A stretch of 64,000 bases of DNA from Pedobacter yonginensis. GTDB lineage: Bacteria > Bacteroidota > Bacteroidia > Sphingobacteriales > Sphingobacteriaceae. Made by a program: the position numbers and the translations under genes. The notes under the pieces were generated by a model. It was given only the letters and a program-made list of their open reading frames with translations. It made no database searches and had not been told where the DNA came from. Below, piece by piece: positions 33,675 through 42,252 of the stretch. The stretch lies in contig NZ_QGNZ01000003.1 of NCBI RefSeq assembly GCF_003173595.1, forward strand, positions 620,001 to 684,000. The letters run 5' to 3'. Within the stretch, counting starts at the first letter, position 1. Each line of letters opens with the position of its first letter.

Positions 33675-35561
33675 CTATTTCTTGCTTAGGTTTTGTTGCA
33701 AAAATTCTTCAAGAGCTTTGTAGAGTGCCGTTCTGCCTTGTTGGCGCATTACAGGATTCGGGCCTTCTTCTTTTTCGATATACGTTACAGGCACATTGCG
33801 TTTCTTTAACTCTTTTATAAATTGAACCCCTTCGGCAACGTTTACACGTGGATCTTTCGGGTTTTGAGCAATAAAAAGAGGTGTTTTAAATCGATCGGCA
33901 TGAAAAACAGGAGAGGCAAAACGCATGTAATCCGTATCGGTAATGGGATTGCCTACAATTTCATAATACATCTGCAAATTCGACTTAAGGAAAGGAGGAA
34001 TGGTTTTTAAGTAACTAAATAAATTAATTACTCCTGAATTTGATCCTCCACAACTATAAATATCGGGATTTTTATACAAACAATTTAAGGCAATATAACC
34101 GCCAAAGCCTGTACCATAAATGGCAACTTTTTTCGGATTGGCAATTTTTTTGGCGATTAACCATTTAACACCATCATTTACATCTTCTTGAATTTTATCA
34201 CTCCATTGTTTAAAACCCGCAGCATAAAAGGTTTTTCCATAACCTGTAGATCCTCTGTAGTTTACTTGAAGCACAGCATATCCCCTATTCGCCAAAAATT
34301 GTACCTCGGCATTATAGCCCCAAGTGTTTCTCAAACCCGGCCCATTGTGTGGCATAACCACTACTGGTAAGTTGGTGGCCTTCTTGCTTTTAGGCAATGT
34401 TAAATAGCCATTAATGGTTATCCCATCAGCAGTTTTATAACTAATGGGTTTCATTTCGCTCATGTCTTCTTCTTTGATAGAAGAGTTAATATCTATGAGT
34501 TTTTTTAGCTTATTTTCTTTAGCGGTATATAAATAATAAGAACCCGGATTTTTATCCGTAAAGGTTCTAACAATGAACACATTATCATCTTTATCCTTAT
34601 CCATTATGCGCCACTCGGTGCGTGGCAGAAGTTGGTCAATTTTGGAATAAGCCACCCGTGTGCTATCATCAAGATAGAATTTTTCTTTCTTCCAAGTTTC
34701 GCAGGTTACAAAAATCATTTTCTTTTTCGTGCGAGAATACTTAGCATCAACCACGTTTAAAGTATCATTGCCAAATAAAACCTGCTTTTCTTTTCCGGTT
34801 TTTAAATCGAGTGCCACTAAAGCATTTTTATCTCGATTAACATTGGAAATTGCATAAAGCACATTTTCCTCCCCTTCTGAAAAGGCAATGGGCTGCAGCG
34901 TGGTTTCAAAATTATTGGTGATTACGGGCTTAAACGGCTGACTTTCATTTTCGCGATACATCAGCGTTTCGTTTACGCCATCACTGCTAACCGCGATTTT
35001 TAACACGCCCTTATTGTCGGTCATCCATTCAGTAACATTACCCGGGTTTTTGGCCGCAATATCCATCTTGCCGTTTCGCACGTTTAATCTATAAACATCA
35101 AATACGGTAGAATCTCGCTTATTAGATGCAACAATAATATACTGATCGTCAATTAATTGATCTTCAATAACGCGAACTCTGGTTTTTTCATTCGAACTTA
35201 ATTGAATTTGTTTTGAGCCATCTTTATTGATCACGAACAAATCTGATTTTCGCTCTTTTGATTCATCTTCGGTATAATAAACAAGTTCGTTATTGCTTGT
35301 CCAAAAGTAAAAACTAATGCTTTTTTCACTCAAATGGGTAAGCTGAACAATCTGTCCAGAAGCCAAATCTTCGACAAATAAATCGAGTTTTTTATCTTGA
35401 AGTTTAAGGTACGACAAACTTTTTCCGTCAGGAGAAATGCGATAGTATGCCTTGTCCTGTATCTTGAAAAAATCATCAACAGGTATAGTTTTTCCATCAT
35501 TATTACCTTTACAAGCAACAATTAAGGCAATTAAAAACAATACGATAATTCTTCTCAACAT
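33675..35561 (-). CDS. S9 (prolyl oligopeptidase) family lipoprotein, catalytic Ser and His missing
   Basis: This 628-residue protein has a lipobox ending in IVAC (Cys17), an N-terminal beta-propeller-like region (about 25-380) with YRISPDGKSLSYL, and a C-terminal alpha/beta-hydrolase domain. The domain is recognisable by VVVMPHNGPG, LQVNYRGSTGYGK and AIYGTGFGGYIAL. In active S9 enzymes the nucleophile motif is GGSYGG; here it reads GTGFGG, so the Ser position is Gly (residue 485). The distal EGHGF motif reads EGPNPV, so the His is also gone, although the DPRV Asp remains. The protein is therefore probably inactive as a peptidase. An in-frame GTG 5 codons earlier (35576) is an alternative start. 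It is co-transcribed with the kinase and regulator. Confidence 0.9.
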   Translation of the reverse strand: MLRRIIVLFLIALIVACKGNNDGKTIPVDDFFKIQDKAYYRISPDGKSLSYLKLQDKKLDLFVEDLASGQIVQLTHLSEKSISFYFWTSNNELVYYTEDESKERKSDLFVINKDGSKQIQLSSNEKTRVRVIEDQLIDDQYIIVASNKRDSTVFDVYRLNVRNGKMDIAAKNPGNVTEWMTDNKGVLKIAVSSDGVNETLMYRENESQPFKPVITNNFETTLQPIAFSEGEENVLYAISNVNRDKNALVALDLKTGKEKQVLFGNDTLNVVDAKYSRTKKKMIFVTCETWKKEKFYLDDSTRVAYSKIDQLLPRTEWRIMDKDKDDNVFIVRTFTDKNPGSYYLYTAKENKLKKLIDINSSIKEEDMSEMKPISYKTADGITINGYLTLPKSKKATNLPVVVMPHNGPGLRNTWGYNAEVQFLANRGYAVLQVNYRGSTGYGKTFYAAGFKQWSDKIQEDVNDGVKWLIAKKIANPKKVAIYGTGFGGYIALNCLYKNPDIYSCGGSNSGVINLFSYLKTIPPFLKSNLQMYYEIVGNPITDTDYMRFASPVFHADRFKTPLFIAQNPKDPRVNVAEGVQFIKELKKRNVPVTYIEKEEGPNPVMRQQGRTALYKALEEFLQQNLSKK

Positions 35562-35583
35562 AAACAGTTTCCTCACGGGAAAA

Positions 35584-35613
35584 CAAAAATAAGTATCCCA
35601 ATTACTTTTACAA
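35584..35613 (-). promoter_or_regulatory. putative promoter of the S9-like/kinase/regulator operon
   Basis: On the minus strand TTG at 35613-35611 is followed after 19 nt by TATTTTTG (35591-35584), fitting the Bacteroidota -33/-7 pattern. The -7 box ends 22 nt before the chosen ATG at 35561, giving a short leader. Confidence 0.55.
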
Positions 35614-35784
35614 CGATATACACCAACAATGTTACTTATTCATACAAGTTGTGGTTCAATTTAGTATTTAAAACATACACACAAAATAAAATACAGGTAA
35701 CATTTAAAATACTTTTTGTTTACTCTTTGCTGCTTAGGATAAACGTTATTAAAATTTTACATTAAAATCTCTTAATTTAGGGTT

Positions 35785-37608
35785 ATGAAGCGTGTGTTTA
35801 TTTTCGTGTTGTTATTTGTTTGCCTAGGTGCGAAAGGCCAAGTTTTTCGCCCCAACCAGCAAATAGGAAATGATGAAGGCGCTCTTGCTGTTCAGTACTA
35901 TCAAGACGGCGATTTTGAGAAAGCTTCGATTCTTTTAGAAAAGCTGTTGTCGAACCCTGCAAATGAGGGTTATTTTGATTTATATTTCAACACTTTGCTG
36001 AAATTAAAAAAATACGATGTTGCCGAAAAGATGGTTAAAAAGCAAATGAGGCAAGCGCCACAAAGTGAGGTTTATCCAATTGCCTTAGGCAAACTCTATC
36101 AAGAAAAAGGCGATATTCAAAATGCAAACAAAATTTTTAATGAGGTAATTGCCAAGCTCCCAAAAGATGAATTTAAAATCAGAATGTTGGCGAATGGTTT
36201 TTACCGTTTTGAAAATTACGATTTAGCTGTACAAACCTTCAAGCAGGGCAGAAAATTATTAAATAACGAACAGCTTTTTGCTTTCGAACTGTTGAACATC
36301 TATCGCTTTAAAAAGGATAAACCCATGCTTATGCAAGAGTACTTGGATGTGCTCGATTCTATGCCGCAAATGTTGCCACAAGCAGAGGCGGTACTTTCCA
36401 ATATTTTCGAAGATAAAACGGATTACCAAACCTTTCAAGCCGGCATTTTAAAGAAGATGCAAAAACAGCCTGATGCAGAAATTTACGTTCAGCTTTTAAC
36501 TTGGAACTACATTCAACAACAAGAATATGATATGGCTTTGCGCCAGTTAATTGCTTTTGATAAACGTACAAAAGCCGATGGATCTACCCTTTTTAATGCC
36601 ATTTATATTTTTGTGGACAATGGCGCTTACGAAACAGCAATTAAAGCTTACGATTACCTTCAAACCAAGGGCAAGGATAATCCATATTATTTACCTTCCA
36701 AGATTGAGTCGCTTAATACCAAATACGCCATACAAACCAAAGGCAAATACAACCTTGCTGATCTGGATTTGCTGGCTAAAGATTATCAGTTGTTGATTGA
36801 TGAAAATGGTAAAAATAAGAATACCTTATTTGCCATTAAAAAACTAGCAAATTTACATGCATACTATTTAAATCAACCCGCTAAAGCAGAAAAGGGACTA
36901 GAAGAAGGCTTGCAAATTCCTGGTGTAAACGCGCAAGATATTGGTCAGCTCAAGTTGGATTTGGGCGACATTTATATTTTGACCAACCAACCTTGGGAGG
37001 CATTTTTACTTTATGAGCAAGTGAGCAAGCAGTTTGAGGGCCAGCCAATTGGACACGAAGCCCAATTTAGAAGCGCAAAACTTTCTTTCTATCAAGGTAA
37101 TTTTGAATATAGCAACGGGCAATGTTTGGTTTTGAAAGCGGCTACTTCTCAGCTCATTGCCAACGATGCACTAAATTTAAGCTTATTAATTACGGATAAT
37201 ATCCAAACGCCAGCCGATAGCAATGCCCTAAAAATGTATGCAGATGCAGAGATGCTCTTGTTTAGAAATCTTCCTTTACAGGCCGTAAAAAAAATGGATA
37301 GCATTGCAATTGCCTATCCTCAAAATAGCCTTAGCGATGCGATTATGATGAGCAAGGCAAAAATTTTCATCAATTCGGGCGATTATCAAAAGGCTTCAGA
37401 AATGTTAAAAAAAATAGCTGAAGATTTTAAAGATGGTATTTTTACCGATGATGCACTTTTTACCTTGGCAGATTTATACGAGAAAAAACTAAACGATGTT
37501 GCCCAAGCGAAAATCTATTTCCAAAAGCTTATTACAGATTATCCGGGAAGTATGTTTACTGCCGAAGCAAGGAAAAGATTTAGAAATTTGAGAGGCGATG
37601 GGGTTTAA
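35785..37608 (+). CDS. secreted TPR protein
   Basis: The 607-residue protein begins with a signal peptide (MKRVFIFVLLFVCLGAKGQ) and then carries TPR-like helical repeats almost throughout: AVQYYQDGDFEKASILLEKLL, PIALGKLYQEKGDIQNANKIF, and near the end IFINSGDYQKASEMLKKIA and ADLYEKKLNDVAQAKIYFQKLI. The final repeats are the pattern seen in tetratricopeptide lipoproteins of the BamD/YbgF type. It probably works in the periplasm in protein assembly. No partner is visible; the next gene, DUF4286, has its own promoter. Confidence 0.85.
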   Translation: MKRVFIFVLLFVCLGAKGQVFRPNQQIGNDEGALAVQYYQDGDFEKASILLEKLLSNPANEGYFDLYFNTLLKLKKYDVAEKMVKKQMRQAPQSEVYPIALGKLYQEKGDIQNANKIFNEVIAKLPKDEFKIRMLANGFYRFENYDLAVQTFKQGRKLLNNEQLFAFELLNIYRFKKDKPMLMQEYLDVLDSMPQMLPQAEAVLSNIFEDKTDYQTFQAGILKKMQKQPDAEIYVQLLTWNYIQQQEYDMALRQLIAFDKRTKADGSTLFNAIYIFVDNGAYETAIKAYDYLQTKGKDNPYYLPSKIESLNTKYAIQTKGKYNLADLDLLAKDYQLLIDENGKNKNTLFAIKKLANLHAYYLNQPAKAEKGLEEGLQIPGVNAQDIGQLKLDLGDIYILTNQPWEAFLLYEQVSKQFEGQPIGHEAQFRSAKLSFYQGNFEYSNGQCLVLKAATSQLIANDALNLSLLITDNIQTPADSNALKMYADAEMLLFRNLPLQAVKKMDSIAIAYPQNSLSDAIMMSKAKIFINSGDYQKASEMLKKIAEDFKDGIFTDDALFTLADLYEKKLNDVAQAKIYFQKLITDYPGSMFTAEARKRFRNLRGDGV

Positions 37609-37641
37609 AGGATTGTAAAAGCTAACACTAATCGCTTTTTT

Positions 37642-37686
37642 AAAAGGGATAAGCAGGTTAATCAGCCAACCAAGTTTATCCTTTTT
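37642..37686 (+). terminator. terminator-like hairpin between the TPR and DUF4286 genes
   Basis: AAAAGGGATAA (37642-37652) pairs with TTATCCTTTTT (37676-37686), with an inner GGTT/AACC stem. It ends in a T-rich stretch that also leads into the DUF4286 promoter. Confidence 0.55.
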
Positions 37687-37689
37687 CCT

Positions 37690-37697
37690 TATCTTTG
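37690..37697 (+). promoter_or_regulatory. putative -7 box of the DUF4286 gene, four nucleotides before the ATG
   Basis: TATCTTTG matches TAnnTTTG exactly and is followed by CCTC and then ATG at 37702. As for hemW, transcription would start at or very near the start codon. Confidence 0.5.
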
Positions 37698-37701
37698 CCT
37701 C

Positions 37702-38004
37702 ATGCTTTTATACAACGTAACCTTAATATTAGAAGATTCCGCAGCTGAAGAGTGGTTGCAATGGATGCAAGAAGTTCACATCCCTGAAGTGATGGCAACA
37801 GGCATGTTCGTATCTAACCGATTATTAAAAGTTATAGATTCGCCAAATGAAGGGGTTACGTATTGTGCACAATATGTAGCTGAAAGCCTAGAAAATTATA
37901 ATCATTATCAAACCACTTACGCACCAGCCTTACAAGAAGATTTAAACGCCAGATTTAAAAACCGCTTTGTAGCCTACCGTACTTTAATGGAATTTGTGGG
38001 TTAA
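37702..38004 (+). CDS. DUF4286 family protein
   Basis: A 100-residue cytosolic protein with the DUF4286 pattern: MLLYNVTLILEDSAAEEWLQWMQEVHIPEVM at the start, then CAQYVAESLENYNHYQ and ALQEDLNARFKNRFVAYRTLMEF at the end. The family has a ferredoxin-like, dimeric alpha/beta-barrel look and no assigned function. Its ATG is only 4 nt after a good -7 box. It converges with the MazG-like gene 7 nt away. Confidence 0.88.
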   Translation: MLLYNVTLILEDSAAEEWLQWMQEVHIPEVMATGMFVSNRLLKVIDSPNEGVTYCAQYVAESLENYNHYQTTYAPALQEDLNARFKNRFVAYRTLMEFVG

Positions 38005-38011
38005 AATCAAA

Positions 38012-38338
38012 TTATTTTAATTTTTCATTGTTCTTATGCCTATCCGCATCGCGGATGCTTTTCTTAATCAGATTCTTTTCTAAAGCATCTGTTAAATTAA
38101 TGCCCGTTTGGTTGGCAAGGCAAATGAGTACAAACATTACATCAGCCATTTCATCGGCTAAGTTCACATCTTCATCGCTTTTTTTGAAAGATTGCTCGCC
38201 ATACTTCCTAGCCATAATGCGGGCTACTTCGCCAACTTCTTCCATTAAAATGGCAGTATTGGTCAATTCGTTAAAATAACGTATTCCGGTGGTTTTTATC
38301 CATCGATCTACCGTTTCTTGAGCTTCGTTTATCGTCAT
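38012..38338 (-). CDS. MazG-like nucleotide pyrophosphohydrolase
   Basis: The 108-residue protein has the MazG four-helix fold with its metal-binding acidic motif: EEVGEVARIMARKYGE (ExxE type) at about 31-46, and LADEMADVMFVLICLAN (ExxD type) at about 61-77, followed by the basic C-terminal KKSIRDADRH. These proteins hydrolyse nucleoside triphosphates, often non-canonical ones, to monophosphates and pyrophosphate. It is the single-domain type of about 110 residues. It lies 5 nt downstream of dtd and is probably co-transcribed with it. Confidence 0.92.
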   Translation of the reverse strand: MTINEAQETVDRWIKTTGIRYFNELTNTAILMEEVGEVARIMARKYGEQSFKKSDEDVNLADEMADVMFVLICLANQTGINLTDALEKNLIKKSIRDADRHKNNEKLK

Positions 38339-38343
38339 TATAT

Positions 38344-38796
38344 CTATTCTTTATTCTTGGTATCGATTACAATGGTAACTGGCCCATCGTTTAACAAACT
38401 AATTTTCATATCTGCCCCGAAAATGCCTGTTGAAATGTTTTTCCCAAGCAATGCAGATAGTTTTTCAATCATTTTTTCATAAAGTGGGATGGCCACATTA
38501 GGTTTGGCAGCTTTGGTAAAACTAGGTCTATTTCCTTTTTTAGTGGCTGCAAATAAAGTAAACTGACTAATTAAAAGAATGTCGCCGTTTACGTCGGCTA
38601 GGGCTTTGTTCATCATGCCGTTATCGTCGTTAAATATGCGCATCCCAACAATTTTCTGCGCAAGCCAATCTAAATCTTCTTGTGTATCAGCATCTTCTAT
38701 ACCTAAAAGCACTAAAAATCCCGTGTTTATTGCGCCTGTTGCTGTACCATCTACCACGCAACTTGCTTGTGTAACTCTTTGTAAAACTGCTCGCAT
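38344..38796 (-). CDS. dtd: D-aminoacyl-tRNA deacylase
   Basis: Dtd removes D-amino acids from wrongly charged tRNA. The 150-residue protein shows MRAVLQRVTQASC at the start, the catalytic SQFTLFA motif at about 78-84, the GNRPSF loop and the cross-subunit NxGPVT motif (NDGPVT, about 139-144). Length and motifs are standard. It is divergent from the downstream lipoprotein gene, and the short gap of 30 bp holds the promoter for that gene. Confidence 0.96.
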   Translation of the reverse strand: MRAVLQRVTQASCVVDGTATGAINTGFLVLLGIEDADTQEDLDWLAQKIVGMRIFNDDNGMMNKALADVNGDILLISQFTLFAATKKGNRPSFTKAAKPNVAIPLYEKMIEKLSALLGKNISTGIFGADMKISLLNDGPVTIVIDTKNKE

Positions 38797-38811
38797 TTTA
38801 TGCTACTTTTG
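38778..38811 (+). promoter_or_regulatory. putative promoter of the lipoprotein gene at 38827
   Basis: TTTG (38778-38781) is followed after 22 nt by TACTTTTG (38804-38811), fitting the -33/-7 pattern with a usual spacing. The -33 box lies inside the start of the divergent dtd gene. Confidence 0.6.
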
Positions 38812-38826
38812 ATGAATTAAATTGGT

Positions 38827-39852
38827 ATGCACAAGATAGGTATTTTAATAATTTCTGCATTTTTCTTTCTCTCCTGTAGGCAGAAAATGCCCGTTAACCC
38901 AACTTTCTATTTTTGGAGAACCGATTATCAAAATAAAAAAGAAGAAACGAAATATCTTACTCAGTTCAAATCGAAATCTTTATATGTACGCATTATGGAT
39001 GTAGATTTTAACCCCGATGTACAACAGGCTGTTCCGGTTTCGCCCATTAAGTTTTCTGATCCCCTACCTGAAAACATTAACCTAGTTCCCGTTGTGTTTT
39101 TGGTAAACAGCGTATTCAATCAGCTCGATTCCCAACAAGTTGATTTGCTGGCAAAACGGGTTGCAAATTTTGTTGATGCAAAGGTTAAACAAGCTGGAAA
39201 GCAAAACTTTACCGAACTACAGATAGATTGCGATTGGACGAAATCAACTAAAAATCAATATTTCAATTTCTTAAAATTATTACAAGCCAATCCGGTGTTA
39301 ACAAACAAAACCATTTCGGTTACTTTACGATTACATCAGGTAAAAAACATCATCTCAAGCGGAATTCCTCCAGTTAAAAAAGCCCTGCTCATGTGTTACA
39401 ACATGGGTAATTTAAGAAAATACGGACAACAAAATTCTATTTTAGATCAACATGAAATGGAAATTTACTTGAAAGATTATTTGGCGCAGTACCCGCTGAA
39501 ATTAGATGTTGCCTTGCCCATTTTTGAGTGGGCAGTAGTTTTTAGAAATCAACAGTACGTAGGGATTTCTAAGCGTTTGAGTAAGAAAATTTTACTGGAC
39601 AAAAAACTTTTCAGACAAAAAGGAAATTCCATTTTATATGATTTGCTAATGGATTATCCTGAAGCTGGATTGAGGAAAGGCGATGTTGTTCGATGGGAAG
39701 AAATTTCATCAGAAAGTTTACTTGCAACATCCAATTTTTTATCCCGATATTTAAAGCCAGAAGAACGAAATCTCGTATTCTATCATCTCGACACCGACCT
39801 TTTAAAACATTTTACCAATGAAGACTTTGAAAAAATTATCGCTAATTTTTAG
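38827..39852 (+). CDS. lipoprotein of unknown function, possible TIM-barrel hydrolase
   Basis: A 341-residue protein with a lipobox ending FFLSC (Cys17). The LQIDCDWTKSTKNQYFNFLKLL segment, the ISVTLRLHQVKN strand and the DVALPIFEWAVVF strand have a TIM-barrel glycoside-hydrolase look similar to DUF3142, but I cannot assign a family with confidence. No catalytic pair can be fixed. Its end overlaps the start of the next gene by 35 nt, so the two are translated from one mRNA and probably work together at the cell surface. The product is most likely periplasm- or surface-facing. Confidence 0.7.
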   Translation: MHKIGILIISAFFFLSCRQKMPVNPTFYFWRTDYQNKKEETKYLTQFKSKSLYVRIMDVDFNPDVQQAVPVSPIKFSDPLPENINLVPVVFLVNSVFNQLDSQQVDLLAKRVANFVDAKVKQAGKQNFTELQIDCDWTKSTKNQYFNFLKLLQANPVLTNKTISVTLRLHQVKNIISSGIPPVKKALLMCYNMGNLRKYGQQNSILDQHEMEIYLKDYLAQYPLKLDVALPIFEWAVVFRNQQYVGISKRLSKKILLDKKLFRQKGNSILYDLLMDYPEAGLRKGDVVRWEEISSESLLATSNFLSRYLKPEERNLVFYHLDTDLLKHFTNEDFEKIIANF

Positions 39853-42250
39853 CGTTTTTTTACTTACATTTTTTGGCGAAATCGCCGTTAATTTAGCCTG
39901 TGGTGGAGAGGTAGATCCTTATGATTACTACATTTCTTATTTTCATAATAACGTTCAAGGTGATGAATATCTATCTTTTGCTTATAATCAAATGCAATAT
40001 TTGAACAGCGAGGAAGAGATAGCAGACGAAACACAGATCAACAGTAAAGAATGGGCAAAATATTTAGACGTTAAAGCAGAAGACGTTCATAAAGTAATGT
40101 ATGAAACCGATAGCGCAACCGGCGCTAGGTTGGCCAATTATACAGGTAAAATGGCTGAACTGCCTGATAGTTTGCAAAAAAACACATTTGTTGAACGTTT
40201 GAGTAAACAAAAAAATGCCTTAAAGTATTATCTTTTTGCAAAAAGCTGCGAACCTTATGCAAATGTAAATTTCGACTTTTGGGATCCTAAACCTCGTGAT
40301 ACGGCCGCCATGGCGCTTAAAGCAAAAGAGGCTGTGGCTTTGGCAGAATCAGAAGAAGATACTTTCCTTAAACTCCGTTATGGCTATCAGGCTCAGCGCA
40401 TGTTTCATTACGCAGGTTTGCACAGCGAAAGCAAAACCACCTACGAACAATTTATAGATAAAAGCAAAGAAAAAAGTGCCGTTAAAGGGTGGGCATTGGC
40501 CTTATATGCAGGGTCAATACGCAGGTTAGGCAACCCAAAACAATCTGCCTTTCTTTTTTCTAAAGTTTTTGCACAAAGCCCAGAAAGGAGAATCCAAGCT
40601 TATAAGAATTTTAATTACAACAGTGCATCCGTTGTTGAAATATTGAAATATGCTAAATCGAATGAGGAAAGAGCAAACATCTGGGCCATAGGTGGTTTCG
40701 GAAATCCAGAACCGAATATAGAAAGTTTGAATAAAGTTTATCAATATGAGCCCAAAAGTTTACTAAATGGCGCCCTATTGGTTAGGGAAATTAACAAACT
40801 GGAACAGGCTTTTATCAAGGACCAGGATATAGCGCGAATTACCTATAGCTACTATCCTACCGATCGCGAAAACCCAAAATATCAAGATAGCGTTAAAAAT
40901 GTAAACCAGCTGTATTTGAATGGTATCAAAAATTTTGCCTTGAAACTTGCCGCAGAAAAAAAATACCCACAGCCAGAACTTGGCATTCTTACAGCGGCTT
41001 ATTTATCATGGTTGGAGAATAACGACTTACAAGCCTCAAATTATCTAGGAAGCTTAAATCCAGATAAACTGCCTGAAAGACTTCGCGATCAATACCGAAT
41101 AACCGATCTTTTAATCAAAGCCAAGAACATCAAAAAAGGAAACCCTTTTAACGAAAATGATTTGTTAGCCACGCTAAAATGGCTCGATGAAAAACGATTT
41201 GCAGAAAACAACAATCCGTCATACGGATGGGCAAGCGCAGACAACAGATTTAGCCGGACAACCAGAAATTTCTATCAACAAATACTTGCGCCTGCTTACC
41301 TCAAACTTGGAGATACGGCTAAAGCAGCCCTTGCGATGGTTAAAGGCGATCTAAAATCCAAAACGCTAAAAGAAAATTCTTTATTTCAGAATATGAGCTA
41401 CCAAACCAGCGCATTTTGGCAAAAATATTTAACACCTAAAAGCATGCAAGGCTTAGCGGTATATAAAACCAAAACCGCGGGAGATGATGTTACAAGTTTA
41501 TTGGCAAAAGCCTTAAACCAGCTTAAAAATGATGATTTTTACGAGCTTTACGGCACCACTTATTTACGAACGCATCAATACGATAAAGCCGTTCAAATGT
41601 TTGCTAAAGTATCTGCCCAGTATCAATTTTTCAACCCAGAAAATTGGTATGCTTCAGAAGGCAATTCTAAAATTTATGCCAATCCATTTCTGCAAACCAT
41701 AAATGATTACCCTAAGCAATATGTTAGCGCAAAAGCAGCGATCACGAAAAAATCTTTTGCTATTGAAATGCTTCGGTTGCAGCGCTTAATTACGAGCGAT
41801 GGCAAGAATGCTGCGTTATATTATTACCAGATGGCAAATGCGGTTTATCAAACAGGCTATTTTGGTAGCAGCTGGTTTTTAATTAGTTACGATTGGTCTT
41901 CATATGATAATAGCAATCCGCCAAAATACGGCTACGATGTTGATTATAAAAAAGCGGAAACTGCAAAAGCTTGGTATTTAAAGGCGAGAGCATTAAGCAC
42001 CAATGCAGATTTTAAAGCAAAATGCACCTTCATGCTTGCAAAATGTTTGCAAAAGCAAATCATTATGAACACTAGATTTGTATCCTTTGGATATTATGAT
42101 CGGGATGATGTGAAGTATAAAAATTTTATTCGCGCCAATTACAACAACCCTTATTTTATAGAACTGAAATTGAAATATAGTAAAACGCCTTTCTATCAAA
42201 CTGCATCAAGCGCTTGCAGTTATTTGGGAGATTTTATAGCAGGTAAATAA
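39818..42250 (+). CDS. large exported protein of unknown function
   Basis: The 810-residue protein has a signal sequence (about 1-28, LIFSVFLLTFFGEIAVNLACGG); Cys28 after a hydrophobic run could make it a lipoprotein. The rest is mostly helical and resembles tetratricopeptide-type repeats in places (FEL-like DDFYELYGTTYLRTHQYDKAVQMF, AKAWYLKARALS). The family is unknown to me. The ATG lies inside the end of the preceding lipoprotein gene, a 35-nt overlap, which predicts translational coupling. It is tail to tail with the DUF1501 gene, only 2 bp apart. Confidence 0.75.
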   Translation: MKTLKKLSLIFSVFLLTFFGEIAVNLACGGEVDPYDYYISYFHNNVQGDEYLSFAYNQMQYLNSEEEIADETQINSKEWAKYLDVKAEDVHKVMYETDSATGARLANYTGKMAELPDSLQKNTFVERLSKQKNALKYYLFAKSCEPYANVNFDFWDPKPRDTAAMALKAKEAVALAESEEDTFLKLRYGYQAQRMFHYAGLHSESKTTYEQFIDKSKEKSAVKGWALALYAGSIRRLGNPKQSAFLFSKVFAQSPERRIQAYKNFNYNSASVVEILKYAKSNEERANIWAIGGFGNPEPNIESLNKVYQYEPKSLLNGALLVREINKLEQAFIKDQDIARITYSYYPTDRENPKYQDSVKNVNQLYLNGIKNFALKLAAEKKYPQPELGILTAAYLSWLENNDLQASNYLGSLNPDKLPERLRDQYRITDLLIKAKNIKKGNPFNENDLLATLKWLDEKRFAENNNPSYGWASADNRFSRTTRNFYQQILAPAYLKLGDTAKAALAMVKGDLKSKTLKENSLFQNMSYQTSAFWQKYLTPKSMQGLAVYKTKTAGDDVTSLLAKALNQLKNDDFYELYGTTYLRTHQYDKAVQMFAKVSAQYQFFNPENWYASEGNSKIYANPFLQTINDYPKQYVSAKAAITKKSFAIEMLRLQRLITSDGKNAALYYYQMANAVYQTGYFGSSWFLISYDWSSYDNSNPPKYGYDVDYKKAETAKAWYLKARALSTNADFKAKCTFMLAKCLQKQIIMNTRFVSFGYYDRDDVKYKNFIRANYNNPYFIELKLKYSKTPFYQTASSACSYLGDFIAGK

Positions 42251-42252
42251 AG

